A stretch of 64,000 nt of DNA. It comes from Muribaculaceae bacterium (GTDB lineage: Bacteria; Bacteroidota; Bacteroidia; Bacteroidales; Muribaculaceae). A program made the translations under genes and the position numbers. Position 1 is the stretch's first letter. Each line of letters opens with the position of its first letter. Shown in pieces: positions 24,191 through 33,952 of this stretch. The stretch is from the NCBI GenBank assembly GCA_022510405.1, contig JAFLTP010000014.1:1-64000 (forward strand), written 5' to 3'. A model generated the notes under the pieces. That model did not search any database. It saw nothing but the letters and a program-made list of their open reading frames with translations, and was not told where the DNA came from.

Positions 24191-24922
24191 ATGAATATAA
24201 TAAAGCTCGACTCCACTGATTCCACGAATAATTGGCTGATTCAAAACGAACACTCTGTCGAGTCGCCGGCACTCGTGTTTTGCATTTCGCAGACTGCCGG
24301 TAGAGGCCAGCGTGGCAACAGTTGGGAAAGCGAGCCCGGTAAGAATATCACCGCTTCCATAATTTTTCATCCGGAAAATTTTCCCGCTCACCAACAGTTT
24401 AAAATTTCCGAAGCAGTGGCTCTCACATTGACTGACTATCTTGATGACAAAGGGGTCGATGCAAAGGTGAAATGGCCAAACGATATCTATGTTGGAGATA
24501 AAAAAATTTGTGGGATACTGGTGGAACATGTCGTGACAGGTAGAAATTTATCACGCACCATCGCCGGATTCGGTCTGAACCTGAATCAAAAAGAATTCCT
24601 TAGCGACGCTCCTAATCCCGTGTCCTTGTCTCAAATCACCGGAAAGGAATACAACCTTGAGGAGGAAATAAAGGAAGTGGCAAACCGCTTGGAAAAATCT
24701 CTTGCCAAACTCAATGAAACAGATTTTCATAATAAATTTTTAAGAAATCTTTACCGCCATGATGGCCTCCATCATAAGTTTTATGATAGGGTACGAAACG
24801 AAAACATTAAAGCCAAAATCCTCACGGTTGCCCCGGAAGGTATCCTGACACTGAAGACCGACAAAGGAGAAACCAGAGATTACGCTTTTAAAGAAGTGGA
24901 ATTTATTATCAATGAGCGATAG
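24191..24922 (+). CDS. birA: biotin--[acetyl-CoA-carboxylase] ligase
   Basis: A 243-aa biotin protein ligase. The ATP/biotin motif is AGRGQRGNSWES (about 37-48), and KWPNDIYVGDKKICGILVE (about 96-114) is the central catalytic segment. A C-terminal SH3-like domain (about 200-243) ends the protein. There is no N-terminal HTH, so it is a monofunctional (class I) ligase that cannot act as repressor. It lies 1 bp after tsaE, and its last 11 bp overlap the next gene. Confidence 0.95.
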   Translation: MNIIKLDSTDSTNNWLIQNEHSVESPALVFCISQTAGRGQRGNSWESEPGKNITASIIFHPENFPAHQQFKISEAVALTLTDYLDDKGVDAKVKWPNDIYVGDKKICGILVEHVVTGRNLSRTIAGFGLNLNQKEFLSDAPNPVSLSQITGKEYNLEEEIKEVANRLEKSLAKLNETDFHNKFLRNLYRHDGLHHKFYDRVRNENIKAKILTVAPEGILTLKTDKGETRDYAFKEVEFIINER

Positions 24923-26003
24923 CCAAGGAAAAATGCTTGAAGAGTCTTTCGAGGAATCGATACCCCCGAAAGAACCGGTATGGAAAAAACTTTTAGGTCT
25001 TTTCATTCGCTACATCCTGCCTATCGCCTTTACGGTGTTGCTCTTGGTTTATCTTTTCCACAAGGTGAACTTCGAGGAGATGATAGACCTTCTCAAACAT
25101 GGTGTAGACTATTGGTGGATTCTTTTGGCAATGGGGATTTCCATATTTTCCCATATCTTCAGGGCAGCAAGATGGCAACTTCAATTGAACGCATTGGACG
25201 TGCGACCCCCTTTCATGGCTCTTTGTTGTTCCATTTTCGGTTGCTATGCTCTAAATCTTGTTTTTCCACGTTTGGGGGAACTATGGCGATGCACCTATAT
25301 TTCCTCATCCAAGAAGAATTCATTCACAACCGTATTGGGTTCCATGATAGCCGACCGGGCAGCCGACACTATAATGGTGGCATCCCTTCTTGTTTTCTCT
25401 TTGATAGTAGCCGCACCGGCCATACACACTTTTCTTGATAAATATCCCATCGGTAAAGATTTCGTGCATCTTATTTCACAATTTTGGTTTTGGGCTGCCG
25501 TAGTGGGTGGGATAGCGTTAATTGTATTATTATTCTTTCTTTTTCGCCGTCATCCATGGATGCAGAAGATAAAAGAGATGGCTCTTAATGTTTGGCAGGG
25601 AATTATTGTGATTGCAAAGATGAGAGGTAAATGGAAATTTCTTATCTTTACACTCTGTATCTGGGGTTGCTACTATATTCAACTGTATGTTGCGTTTTAT
25701 GCCTTTGATTTCACAAGGGTGTTGTGCCACACACCGGGACTTGCAGCCGGGTTCACACCGTGCCTTGTTGCCTTCGTATTGAGTTCCATAAGTATGGCTA
25801 TCCCTTCCAACGGAGGGTTGGGACCCTGGAACATCGCCATAATGTTCGCCCTGGCAATTTATGGAATTAACGATGCGCAGGGAACAGCCTTCTCGATGGT
25901 GCAGTGGAGCGGCCAGACCGTAATGCTTATCATTCTCGGCATCTACACAATGGCCTATATCTCCCTATCATCAGGGATGAAAAAAATAAGTATTAAACAT
26001 TAA
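24912..26003 (+). CDS. flippase-like (LPG synthase transmembrane) membrane protein
   Basis: A 363-aa integral membrane protein of the lysylphosphatidylglycerol synthase TM region / UPF0104 class (PF03706-like). It has about eight hydrophobic helices. Typical motifs are RAARWQLQL (about 85-93), YALNLVFPRLGELWRCTYIS (about 112-131, with FPRLGELWR), SMIADRAADT (about 142-151) and SMAIPSNGGLGPWNIA (about 293-308). Members without the synthase domain are thought to move lipids. It shares 11 bp with birA in another frame and is the last gene of the aroA operon. Its C-terminus (ISIKH) is encoded by the start of a repeated 14-bp segment that continues into the gap. Confidence 0.85.
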   Translation: MSDSQGKMLEESFEESIPPKEPVWKKLLGLFIRYILPIAFTVLLLVYLFHKVNFEEMIDLLKHGVDYWWILLAMGISIFSHIFRAARWQLQLNALDVRPPFMALCCSIFGCYALNLVFPRLGELWRCTYISSSKKNSFTTVLGSMIADRAADTIMVASLLVFSLIVAAPAIHTFLDKYPIGKDFVHLISQFWFWAAVVGGIALIVLLFFLFRRHPWMQKIKEMALNVWQGIIVIAKMRGKWKFLIFTLCIWGCYYIQLYVAFYAFDFTRVLCHTPGLAAGFTPCLVAFVLSSISMAIPSNGGLGPWNIAIMFALAIYGINDAQGTAFSMVQWSGQTVMLIILGIYTMAYISLSSGMKKISIKH

Positions 26004-26098
26004 GTATTGAACATTAAGTAAATTACTCAAAACTCAAAACCCACAACTCAAAACTCACAACTTAAAACTTAAAACTCACAACTTAAAACTCAAACCCC
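25987..26098. repeat. 14-bp and heptad repeats in intergenic gap
   Basis: AAGTATTAAACATT then AAGTATTGAACATT then AAGTAAATT run from the last codons of the flippase gene into the gap. From about 26026 to 26095 the DNA is made of heptads such as AACTCAA, AACTCAC and AACTTAA. The start of the next gene lies at 26104. Confidence 0.75.
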
Positions 26099-26103
26099 AC
26101 CCA

Positions 26104-26670
26104 ATGGCTTACGACGAAGATAAAGACGTATTCGACAACGAACGAGAGGAAGAGGAACTTCCAAAACAGAAAGAGGAAAAACCGCATTACAAACCCGATG
26201 ATCCCGCATACTGGGAACAGGAGGAATCCGAGTGGGACCATCTGCGTCACCGCACACGGATACCTTTCTGGCTTTGGGTAATCTGTGCTTTGGTTGTGGT
26301 GGGACTCGTGATCGGTTGCTGGATCAGGTTCTTCTCCCCTTATGTGGAAGACGCCACTCAATACGGATACGTGGAAAACATTGAAAAACGAGGAATGATA
26401 TTCAAGACCTACGAGGGAACTCTCATTCCATATAAGGAATTGATGGATACCACCAGACTCTATAACCGTGATTTCGTGTTTTCTGTAGCCGATGCCCAAA
26501 CAGCCGCCACCCTCAAGCAAGCCATGTATAACGCAAAACCTATCAGGGTGGGATATAAGAAATATTATGCCACCGTGCCTTGGAGAGGAGCAAGCAAGAT
26601 TATTGTGACCTCGGCCGACACGGTCAATCCAAATCAGATTCTTCCTCCTGAATTCGCTCCAAAGCGTTGA
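26104..26670 (+). CDS. conserved single-pass membrane protein of unknown function
   Basis: A 188-aa protein: an acidic and proline-containing cytoplasmic N-terminus (1-57, rich in Glu and Lys), one membrane helix (about 58-78, FWLWVICALVVVGLVIG), then an extracytoplasmic domain with VENIEKRGMIFKTYEGTLIP (about 98-117). The motif KRG.IFKTYEG.L also occurs in small Bacteroidales membrane proteins often mislabelled 6-phosphogluconate dehydrogenase; no dehydrogenase feature is visible here. It stands 100 bp after the aroA operon and 10 bp before the LRR gene. Confidence 0.75.
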   Translation: MAYDEDKDVFDNEREEEELPKQKEEKPHYKPDDPAYWEQEESEWDHLRHRTRIPFWLWVICALVVVGLVIGCWIRFFSPYVEDATQYGYVENIEKRGMIFKTYEGTLIPYKELMDTTRLYNRDFVFSVADAQTAATLKQAMYNAKPIRVGYKKYYATVPWRGASKIIVTSADTVNPNQILPPEFAPKR

Positions 26671-26680
26671 CCCTTATTAT

Positions 26681-27541
26681 ATGAGAATCCTTAAGACCAT
26701 ATTCCTGATAATCTTTTTCTCTTTTTTCTCCAATGCCCGATCCCAGGTGCCATTATTTAAAGTCGAGGTGCCGGATTCGGTGATGAAAAAGATTGTGGAA
26801 AAAAATTCAGTCATCACCATAAGTTCCCTTAATGGCAAGACGTCTGTAGACTCCTATGAATATTCCGATTGTAAATCTATTAAGGAAATTTTTGTCGATG
26901 AAGGGATAGAAAAAATCGGAGAATATGCTTTTTTAGGTTGCGAAAATCTAAAAAAGATAACACTTCCCTCCACTTTGAAAGAGATTGGCGAAGGGGCCTT
27001 TAGGGATTGTGTATCTCTTGAATCTTTGGATATACCGGAAGGTGTGAGAATGATTCCCGCTTATATGTGTGCTTGGGATGAAAATTTGATCAATGTCACC
27101 TTGCCTCAAAATCTGGAGGATATCGGAAGAAACGCTTTTTCATATTGCTATAAATTAGAGGAAATCAACCTGCCGGAAGGCCTGAAACATATCGGCCCGA
27201 ATGCATTCAGTTTTTGTAAGTCGCTCAAAGAGGTGGAGGTGCCTGATTCCATGGAAGAATTGGAATCTTATGCTTTTTCCGGTTGCGAAAATCTTGAAAG
27301 GGCCAAACTCCCTTCGAATTCAAAAATGTTGGGAGAAATGCTATTTACCGGATGCGAGAATCTCAAACAAATAGTCTGCATGAGTCCTGAGCCACCGACA
27401 TTTGATTGCGAAACACCCGTTTTCGACCCCTTGGAAACAAATCTTTGGCAACAATGTAGATTAATTATCCCCGTTTCCTCGGAAACACTTTACCAAAATG
27501 CACCCGGATGGCATTACTTCTTTCTAAGTAATTTTCATTAA
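26681..27541 (+). CDS. secreted BspA-like leucine-rich repeat protein
   Basis: A 286-aa exported protein. The signal peptide is about 1-22 (ends ARSQ). About seven LRR_5/BspA-type repeats of 23 residues follow, with the pattern I..YAF.GC.NL..I.LP..L..I (for example IGEYAFLGCENLKKITLP and IGPNAFSFCKSLKEVEVP). The ending (SPEPPTFD, then LIIPVSSETLYQNAPGWHYF) is the typical BspA cap. No cell-wall anchor or T9SS tail is seen. Binding to host or microbial partners is the usual role of the family. It lies 10 bp after the 188-aa membrane protein gene. Its stop codon overlaps the -7 box of the next gene. Confidence 0.88.
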   Translation: MRILKTIFLIIFFSFFSNARSQVPLFKVEVPDSVMKKIVEKNSVITISSLNGKTSVDSYEYSDCKSIKEIFVDEGIEKIGEYAFLGCENLKKITLPSTLKEIGEGAFRDCVSLESLDIPEGVRMIPAYMCAWDENLINVTLPQNLEDIGRNAFSYCYKLEEINLPEGLKHIGPNAFSFCKSLKEVEVPDSMEELESYAFSGCENLERAKLPSNSKMLGEMLFTGCENLKQIVCMSPEPPTFDCETPVFDPLETNLWQQCRLIIPVSSETLYQNAPGWHYFFLSNFH

Positions 27542-27546
27542 ATTTG
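27539..27546 (+). promoter_or_regulatory. -7 box for the polyprenyl synthase gene
   Basis: TAAATTTG fits TAnnTTTG, overlaps the stop codon of the LRR gene and ends 7 bp before the ATG at 27554. A transcript from here would be nearly leaderless. No clear -33 element. Confidence 0.5.
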
Positions 27547-27553
27547 CATCGAA

Positions 27554-28528
27554 ATGGACCGACTTGCAAAAATCCAACAAAGGATCGAGCCCGAATTGGC
27601 CAAGATGAACGCCATTATCCGGGAGTCGCTATCTTCAGACAACGACCTGATGGATACCGTTGTAAGCAATTATTTACTTACAAAGGGAAAGCAGATACGG
27701 CCCATCATGGTGATTCTCAGCGCCAAGTTCTTTGGAGAGGTCAACAATCACGTGCTTCATGCCGGAGCGGCACTCGAAATGCTACATAACGCATCTTTAA
27801 TCCATGATGATGTGGTTGACGACACTGCCTTGAGAAGAGGACGAGCCACCGTCAACAACCAATGGGGAAATCATATAGCAGTGTTGGTGGGTGACTTCTT
27901 TGTGGCAAACGCTCTTGCAGCGGGGATACGCACGGGCAATCTATCCATCATTTCATCCTTGTCTGATCTCGGTAAGGAACTCTCTTTAGGGGAAGTAGAC
28001 CAGATCTGCAATGTGCGCGACCATCGTCTTGATGAAAATCATTATATGTCGATGATTCGTAAGAAGACCGCCTCACTGTTCAGGAATTGCGTCAAGATGG
28101 GTGCCGAGGCTGTAGGGGTGTCGGAAAAGAATTATAAAAACTTGGCAGAGTATGCCGAGATGCTCGGTATGTGTTTCCAGATTCGTGACGATATCTTCGA
28201 TTATTTCTCAAATGCTCTTATCGGAAAACCAACCGGCAACGACCTCCGTGAGGGTAAAGTAACGCTTCCTTTGCTTCATGCCATTCAAACCGCGCCCGAA
28301 CCGATTTCCCAAAGTGTGAAGGAAATGCTCCATAAGGGCGACCTCAATGAAAAAGAAATCAGCATTCTCATTGATTTCGCAAAGGAATACGACGGTATAG
28401 AATATTCTTTTGCAAAAATGAGGGAAATGCAGACCGAAGCGGAAAAATTGCTTGAGAAATATCCGGATTCGGAATGGAAAGAGACTTTCCTCCAACTTTT
28501 CGATTATATAATTTCACGAGATAAATAA
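27554..28528 (+). CDS. polyprenyl diphosphate synthase (octaprenyl/solanesyl type)
   Basis: A 324-aa trans-isoprenyl diphosphate synthase. The first aspartate-rich motif is [19 protein letters not shown] (about 78-96), the second is IRDDIFDYF (about 209-217). GKQIRPIMV (about 48-56) binds isopentenyl diphosphate. It makes the side chain of menaquinone or the carrier lipid precursor; ispB-like is the best guess, but chain length cannot be fixed from sequence. It is followed 7 bp later by rnhB and then polA, likely one operon. Confidence 0.93.
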   Translation: MDRLAKIQQRIEPELAKMNAIIRESLSSDNDLMDTVVSNYLLTKGKQIRPIMVILSAKFFGEVNNHVLHAGAALEMLHNASLIHDDVVDDTALRRGRATVNNQWGNHIAVLVGDFFVANALAAGIRTGNLSIISSLSDLGKELSLGEVDQICNVRDHRLDENHYMSMIRKKTASLFRNCVKMGAEAVGVSEKNYKNLAEYAEMLGMCFQIRDDIFDYFSNALIGKPTGNDLREGKVTLPLLHAIQTAPEPISQSVKEMLHKGDLNEKEISILIDFAKEYDGIEYSFAKMREMQTEAEKLLEKYPDSEWKETFLQLFDYIISRDK

Positions 28529-28535
28529 TACACCT

Positions 28536-29117
28536 ATGCTCCGGGACTTCATGCATCAAGGCTTGATAGAAGCTGGTTGCGACGAGGCCGGCAGAGGGTG
28601 TTTGTGCGGCCCCGTGGCTTGCGCCGCGGTGATTTTGCCACCCGATTTCGTGTGTGAGGAACTCAACGACAGCAAGCAACTTTCCGAGAAAAAAAGAGAT
28701 GCCCTTCGTCCTCTCATCGAAGAAAAGGCTCTCGATTGGTCGGTGGTGATGGTTTCCCCTCAGGAAATCGATGAGATCAACATTCTCAATGCTTCAATTG
28801 TGGGGATGCATCGTGCTTTGGCAAACCTTAAAATAAGACCGGAGCACATTCTTGTGGATGGCAACCGTTTCCGCCCTTTCGAAAATATTCCACACACCAT
28901 GGTAGTGAAGGGTGATGCAACTTTCATGTCGATTGCCGCCGCATCAATCCTTGCCAAAACCCATCGTGATGAACTCATGCTGAAACTTGCAAAGGAGTTT
29001 CCTAATTATGCCTGGGAAGTGAACAAAGGTTATCCCACTAAAGCACATCGCCGGGCCATCTCCGAACTCGGCCCCACACCCCATCACCGCAAAACATTCA
29101 AACTTCTCCCATCCTGA
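28536..29117 (+). CDS. rnhB: ribonuclease HII
   Basis: A 193-aa enzyme that cleaves RNA in RNA-DNA hybrids and at single ribonucleotides. The catalytic signature [20 protein letters not shown] (about 13-32) carries the conserved Asp-Glu. [11 protein letters not shown] (about 44-54), HILVDGNRF (about 99-107) and [13 protein letters not shown] (about 136-148) complete the family pattern. The C-terminus [16 protein letters not shown] is typical. The start at 28536 is the most upstream; an internal Met at residue 6 is an alternative. Co-transcribed with polA, 18 bp downstream. Confidence 0.96.
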   Translation: MLRDFMHQGLIEAGCDEAGRGCLCGPVACAAVILPPDFVCEELNDSKQLSEKKRDALRPLIEEKALDWSVVMVSPQEIDEINILNASIVGMHRALANLKIRPEHILVDGNRFRPFENIPHTMVVKGDATFMSIAAASILAKTHRDELMLKLAKEFPNYAWEVNKGYPTKAHRRAISELGPTPHHRKTFKLLPS

Positions 29118-29135
29118 ACTCTAAACCTTCCTCCT

Positions 29136-31883
29136 ATGAACGAAAAACGTCTTTTCCTTCTCGATGCATTCGCATTGATTTTCAGAGCATATTACGCATT
29201 GATCAAAATGCCGCGACTCACACAAGGCGGATTCAACACCTCCGCCATCTTCGGATTTGTCAACACCTTGGAGGAGATTCTGAGGAAAGAAAAGCCTACC
29301 CATATAGCAGTATGCTTCGACCCCCAAGGTCCGACTTTCAGAAGCGAGGCAGATGCATCCTACAAGGCGGAAAGGGATTCGATGCCCGAAGATATCCGAC
29401 TCTCAATTCCAATCATAAAAGAAATAATCAAGGCTTACAATATACCGATCATAGAAGTGGAAGGTTTTGAGGCCGACGATGTGATTGGCACCATGTCAAA
29501 ACGTGCCGAGTCGGAAGGGTTTACAACCTACATGATGACACCAGATAAGGATTTCGGACAGTTGGTAAGTCCGAATGTCCTTCAATACAAACCCTCTTAT
29601 CGTGGTCAGGATTTCGAATTGCGTGGAGAACAGGAAGTATGCGCGCGTTATGGTATCCAAAACACCCGACAGGTGATTGATCTTTTAGCTTTGATGGGCG
29701 ACAAGATCGACAATATCCCCGGATGTCCGGGTATCGGTGAGAAAACGGCCATAAAACTCATCAGCGATTTCGGAAGTGTGGAGGAACTCCTCAAAAGAAC
29801 CGATGAACTTAAAGGCGCACTAAAAAAGAAGGTTGAAGAGAATAAACAACAGATTCTCGATTCATATTTCCTTGCCACCATCCGCACGGATGTACCGGTT
29901 GATTTGAGTCCGGATGATCTTATCCGCAAACCGGAAGACAAGGAAAAACTTTTTGCGATTTTCAAGGAACTCGAATTCAGGAGTCTTAAAGAAAGAGTGG
30001 AACGACGTCTTGAAGGAGACCTTCCCAAAAAGACTGATTTTTCAGGAAGTTTGTTTGATTTCGATGATAAAGATCAGCAAGCGGAACCGATGGAGAAACC
30101 GCAGGACTTCCCGATTGATAAGAAGATTGTTTCCAATAAGGAAGAATTGGATGTATTGTCGCGCAAACTCATGATTCCTCAATGTGGTTTGTGTTTCCTT
30201 GCCGATGGTGAAAACGACATGGAGGCTCTTATAATTGGAGCAGCAGTGGCTGTATCTGAAACTGAAGCCTATTATATTCCGGCAACATTTACCGACGGAA
30301 TTGCACTTGTGCTCGACCTTATGGCGAGAGAGGATATCACAAAGGTGACCTTCGAAGCCAAACGTGCTTATGTACTCGCACATCGTTTACGCACAGACAA
30401 TCTGACTCCTTTCAAGAATTATTTCGACGACTCAGTGGCGCATTATCTCATCCAACCCGAAATGCGTCATGCTGCCGACACTTTGGCTACCCAATATTTG
30501 GGCCATACGATGCCGGCATATCCGATATTCGCTGTAAAGAAAGGATCCCGTTCCGTTGTGTCTACATTGGCTGAGATTTCATCCTACGCCTGCGATGATG
30601 CTGCGATGGCCCTGCGCCTTCGTCCTCTGCTTGAAAAGGAAGTGGAAAAAGAAGGTATGACCACCCTCCTAAACGAGGTGGAATTACCCTTGTCTACGGT
30701 GCTTGCGGAGATGGAGATTGCCGGTGTAAGACTCGATGTGGATGCCCTCAACGATGCAGCAAAACAGCTTGAAAACAGACTCTCCACTCTGGAAAGTGAA
30801 ATCTATGGACTCGCCGGCGAGGAATTTAATGTGGGATCTCCTTCCAAAGTGGGCGAAATATTGTTTGACAAACTTCAGCTCGACCCCAAGGCCAAGAAAA
30901 CGAAGACCGGGCAATATTCCACAAGCGAGGATGTGCTTGAAAAAATAGCAGACAAGAATCCGATTGTGGGCAAGATACTTGAATACAGACAACTCAAGAA
31001 ACTTCTCACCACTTATCTTACAGCTCTTCCGGCCTCAATTAATCCTGCAACCGGTAAGGTGCATACCGTTTATAACCAAACTGTGACGGCCACCGGTAGG
31101 ATTTCATCTTCCGCACCGAATTTACAGAACATACCAGTGAGGGAAGACCAGGGACGTGAAATCCGCAGAGCTTTCATACCGGATGAGGGACACCTTTTCC
31201 TCTCAGCCGATTATTCCCAGATAGAATTGAGACTTGTTTCAGACTTCGCACAAGACCCCACCATGCTGGAAGCCTTTAAAAACGGAGACGACATTCACGC
31301 CATCACTGCCGCCAAGATATATCACAAGAATCCGGATGAGGTCACAGCCGATGAGCGTCGCCATGCAAAGACCGCAAACTTCGGAATCCTCTACGGCATT
31401 TCCGCGTTCGGACTTGCGCAACGTTTGGGTATTCCACGTTCCGATGCAAAATATATCATCGACAATTATTTCGAAACTTTCCCCACCATTAAACGGTATA
31501 TGCACGACTCAGTGGAGAATGCACGCGACAATGGTTATGTATCCACAAAGATGGGACGTAAACGCCGTCTTCCGGATATCAATTCCAAGAATCCGGTGGT
31601 GAGAGGGTATGCCGAAAGAAATGCCATCAACGCCCCCATTCAAGGGTCGGCGGCCGATATTATCAAGGTGGCTATGGTGGATATTTACCGTGAATTCAAG
31701 GAAAAGAACTTGAAATCAAGAATGATCATGCAGGTTCACGATGAATTGAACTTCGATGTATATCCGGAGGAACTGCCGATAGTGCAAGAAATTGTTACCC
31801 GTTGTATGGAGGAAGCCTATAATGGAGATGTGGTATTGACCGCATCAAGCGGTGTCGCTTCCAACTGGCTCGACGCCCATTAA
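29136..31883 (+). CDS. polA: DNA polymerase I
   Basis: A 915-aa polymerase. An N-terminal 5'-3' exonuclease/flap domain (1-290, with EGFEADDVIGT and TPDKDFGQLV) is followed by a 3'-5' exonuclease-like domain (about 325-515) and the family A polymerase (about 520-915). Polymerase motifs are complete: DYSQIELRLVS (A), RRHAKTANFGILYGISAFGL (B/O-helix), QVHDELNFD (C). In the exonuclease domain the usual DTE catalytic motif is replaced by LADGEND and motif II lacks its Asp (VTFEAKRAYVL), so proofreading is probably lost; only motif III (YACDD) remains. Used for Okazaki fragment processing and repair. Confidence 0.97.
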   Translation: MNEKRLFLLDAFALIFRAYYALIKMPRLTQGGFNTSAIFGFVNTLEEILRKEKPTHIAVCFDPQGPTFRSEADASYKAERDSMPEDIRLSIPIIKEIIKAYNIPIIEVEGFEADDVIGTMSKRAESEGFTTYMMTPDKDFGQLVSPNVLQYKPSYRGQDFELRGEQEVCARYGIQNTRQVIDLLALMGDKIDNIPGCPGIGEKTAIKLISDFGSVEELLKRTDELKGALKKKVEENKQQILDSYFLATIRTDVPVDLSPDDLIRKPEDKEKLFAIFKELEFRSLKERVERRLEGDLPKKTDFSGSLFDFDDKDQQAEPMEKPQDFPIDKKIVSNKEELDVLSRKLMIPQCGLCFLADGENDMEALIIGAAVAVSETEAYYIPATFTDGIALVLDLMAREDITKVTFEAKRAYVLAHRLRTDNLTPFKNYFDDSVAHYLIQPEMRHAADTLATQYLGHTMPAYPIFAVKKGSRSVVSTLAEISSYACDDAAMALRLRPLLEKEVEKEGMTTLLNEVELPLSTVLAEMEIAGVRLDVDALNDAAKQLENRLSTLESEIYGLAGEEFNVGSPSKVGEILFDKLQLDPKAKKTKTGQYSTSEDVLEKIADKNPIVGKILEYRQLKKLLTTYLTALPASINPATGKVHTVYNQTVTATGRISSSAPNLQNIPVREDQGREIRRAFIPDEGHLFLSADYSQIELRLVSDFAQDPTMLEAFKNGDDIHAITAAKIYHKNPDEVTADERRHAKTANFGILYGISAFGLAQRLGIPRSDAKYIIDNYFETFPTIKRYMHDSVENARDNGYVSTKMGRKRRLPDINSKNPVVRGYAERNAINAPIQGSAADIIKVAMVDIYREFKEKNLKSRMIMQVHDELNFDVYPEELPIVQEIVTRCMEEAYNGDVVLTASSGVASNWLDAH

Positions 31884-31904
31884 AGCCTTAAATTGATTTG
31901 CTAT

Positions 31905-32765
31905 TTAGGCGAGGGAATAGGATTTGCTACGGATTTCTGCAGCGAGTTCCCGGTGGGTTTCTCCTGATTCTGCAAGAGTTTGCCATGGAATGGGTTTCCC
32001 GAAAATAATCCGGTAATGACTCCCGCGGGATTTACAAAGTTCGGAGGGCAACAGAATTTGCTCAAGATTGAACTTGATTCCCAATTTCTTTCTCAATCTG
32101 GCTGTCTTATAGAATTTCTTTGAGTTCCTGCCCTCAAAATACACAGGCACTACGTCTCTTTTATATTCTATGGCCTTGGCCACGAAAGATTTCTGCCACT
32201 CCATATCCGAAATCTCTCCGTTGTCCTGGAGACGAGAACAAAGACCTGCCGGAAATTGGAACATCTGGCAATCAGATGCCATTTTTTCATTTATGATATT
32301 TGCGTAGTCGCGTCCCTGCCTTCCGAATTTATTGATGGGTAGAAAAATTCCCTTCAGAGGAGTGACATTCATCAACATGTCGTTCACTAAGAACCGTATA
32401 TTTTCATCACCGTAAATTTCTCCGAGCACAGTTATCAATGCCATCCCGTCGAGACCTCCCAACGGATGATTGCTCGCAAACATATAGCGAACTCCCTCCT
32501 TAAGATTTTCAAGGCCCTCCACTTCCAAAGAAATGTCCAAATGATTCAAAACTCGCTTGGCGAACTCAGAACCTTCGCTGGGCAAAGTAGCCTTAAGTAT
32601 TTCATTCAACTCCTTTTGTTTGATAAGCTTTTCCACTCCGGTGATAAGAAAAGGAGGAATCCACCGACGTTTTTGCCGGGGGATTCTTTTTTTTAGGATT
32701 GATTTGATGTCGATTACCAACAATTCCTTGGAATCAGGAATGTTTCTTATGCCATTATCATCCAT
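31905..32765 (-). CDS. LPLAT-superfamily acyltransferase
   Basis: A 286-aa acyltransferase. The active-site block [15 protein letters not shown] (about 95-109) holds the catalytic His and Asp, with the NHP.GG.DG variant of the usual HX4D. Further blocks are [12 protein letters not shown] (about 141-152, substrate binding), FPAGLCSR (about 169-176) and [14 protein letters not shown] (about 206-219). No signal or clear membrane helix; likely peripheral on the inner membrane. It may acylate glycerolipids or amino-acid lipids; the substrate is unknown. Its start overlaps the obgE stop by 8 bp, and it converges on polA with a 21-bp gap. Confidence 0.85.
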   Translation of the reverse strand: MDDNGIRNIPDSKELLVIDIKSILKKRIPRQKRRWIPPFLITGVEKLIKQKELNEILKATLPSEGSEFAKRVLNHLDISLEVEGLENLKEGVRYMFASNHPLGGLDGMALITVLGEIYGDENIRFLVNDMLMNVTPLKGIFLPINKFGRQGRDYANIINEKMASDCQMFQFPAGLCSRLQDNGEISDMEWQKSFVAKAIEYKRDVVPVYFEGRNSKKFYKTARLRKKLGIKFNLEQILLPSELCKSRGSHYRIIFGKPIPWQTLAESGETHRELAAEIRSKSYSLA

Positions 32766-33921
32766 TCACACTGTCTTCTTCTTCCCAGAAATCATTGTCC
32801 CAATCAATTTCTTCATCGGGATAATCTTCTTCGGTATCATCCTGATGGAATATGAATTCATCCTCTTCAGGATCTCTGCTTCTCACATTAAGATCACGAT
32901 GGGTAAGAGTGCTCTTAGCCTTGTTGTCTTCTGAGTTTATTTCTCGCCATAGAAGGTCTTTCAATTCGGTGAGACCCTGGCCTGTGACAGCGGATATGAA
33001 AACTGTAGGTATTCCTTCGGGGAGTTCCTTGGATATCTCTTCCCGTAGTTCATCGTCAAGAAGATCTGATTTGGAAATTGCAAGGACTCTACCCTTGTCA
33101 GCTAATTCCGGATTGAATTCCTTCAATTCATTCAAGAGGATTTCATAATCCCTCTTTATATCGTCGCTGTCTGCAGGTATAAGGAAAAGAAGCACAGCAT
33201 TTCTTTCGATGTGGCGCAAGAAGCGTAAACCGAGACCTTTACCTTCACTTGCACCCTCGATTATACCCGGTATATCAGCCATCACAAATGATTTGTCACC
33301 CCTATAGTCAACAATTCCGAGACTTGGTTCCATAGTGGTGAAAGGATAATCAGCTATCTTTGGCTTTGCAGCCGACATGGCTGAAAGTAGAGTGGATTTG
33401 CCGGCATTGGGAAAACCTACAAGACCTACGTCGCCCAAAAGTTTCAGTTCTAACACCACTGTCTTTTCGATTGCCGGCTGACCCGGTTGCGCATACCTCG
33501 GCGCACGGTTGGTGGAAGTGGCGAAATTCCAGTTGCCCAAGCCTCCTTTCCCGCCACGAAGAAGTTTCACTTCCTGACCGTCTTTTGTAACCTCACAAAG
33601 GAATTCGCCGGAATCGGCATCAAAGACAACTGTCCCTACGGGAACTTCGATTATTCTGTCTTCCCCATCTTTACCGGTGGAACGATTTTCACCTCCCCTT
33701 TCGCCGTCGGTTGCGAAAATATGGCGCTGGTATCTTAGAGGTAGCAATGTCCACATATTTCTGTTGCCTTTAAGGATGATATGTCCTCCTCGGCCACCGT
33801 TTCCTCCGTCAGGACCTCCCTTGGGAAGATATTTGGCTCTATGAAAATGTCGGCTTCCGGCGCCACCTTTACCGGAGCGGCACATTATTTTTACGTAATC
33901 TATAAAATTTGATTCTGCCAT
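32758..33921 (-). CDS. obgE: GTPase Obg
   Basis: A 387-aa ribosome-associated GTPase. The start is set at the ATG at 33921 ([13 protein letters not shown]); a longer frame to 33996 adds 25 non-conserved residues. The glycine-rich Obg fold has [20 protein letters not shown] (about 18-37). The G domain begins near 160: G1 [10 protein letters not shown]3 [10 protein letters not shown] and G4-like ISKSDLLDD. An acidic C-terminal tail ([15 protein letters not shown]) ends the protein. It acts in 50S maturation and stress response. It lies between the nucleotidyltransferase and acyltransferase genes on the same strand. Confidence 0.96.
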   Translation of the reverse strand: MAESNFIDYVKIMCRSGKGGAGSRHFHRAKYLPKGGPDGGNGGRGGHIILKGNRNMWTLLPLRYQRHIFATDGERGGENRSTGKDGEDRIIEVPVGTVVFDADSGEFLCEVTKDGQEVKLLRGGKGGLGNWNFATSTNRAPRYAQPGQPAIEKTVVLELKLLGDVGLVGFPNAGKSTLLSAMSAAKPKIADYPFTTMEPSLGIVDYRGDKSFVMADIPGIIEGASEGKGLGLRFLRHIERNAVLLFLIPADSDDIKRDYEILLNELKEFNPELADKGRVLAISKSDLLDDELREEISKELPEGIPTVFISAVTGQGLTELKDLLWREINSEDNKAKSTLTHRDLNVRSRDPEEDEFIFHQDDTEEDYPDEEIDWDNDFWEEEDSVNG

Positions 33922-33952
33922 AAGAGGAGTTGTGAGTTTAAAGTTATGTGTT

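Noticed and set aside
26104-26670. 6-phosphogluconate dehydrogenase label for the 188-aa membrane protein
   Set aside because: There is no nucleotide-binding or dehydrogenase motif; the resemblance is only to small membrane proteins that have carried this label.
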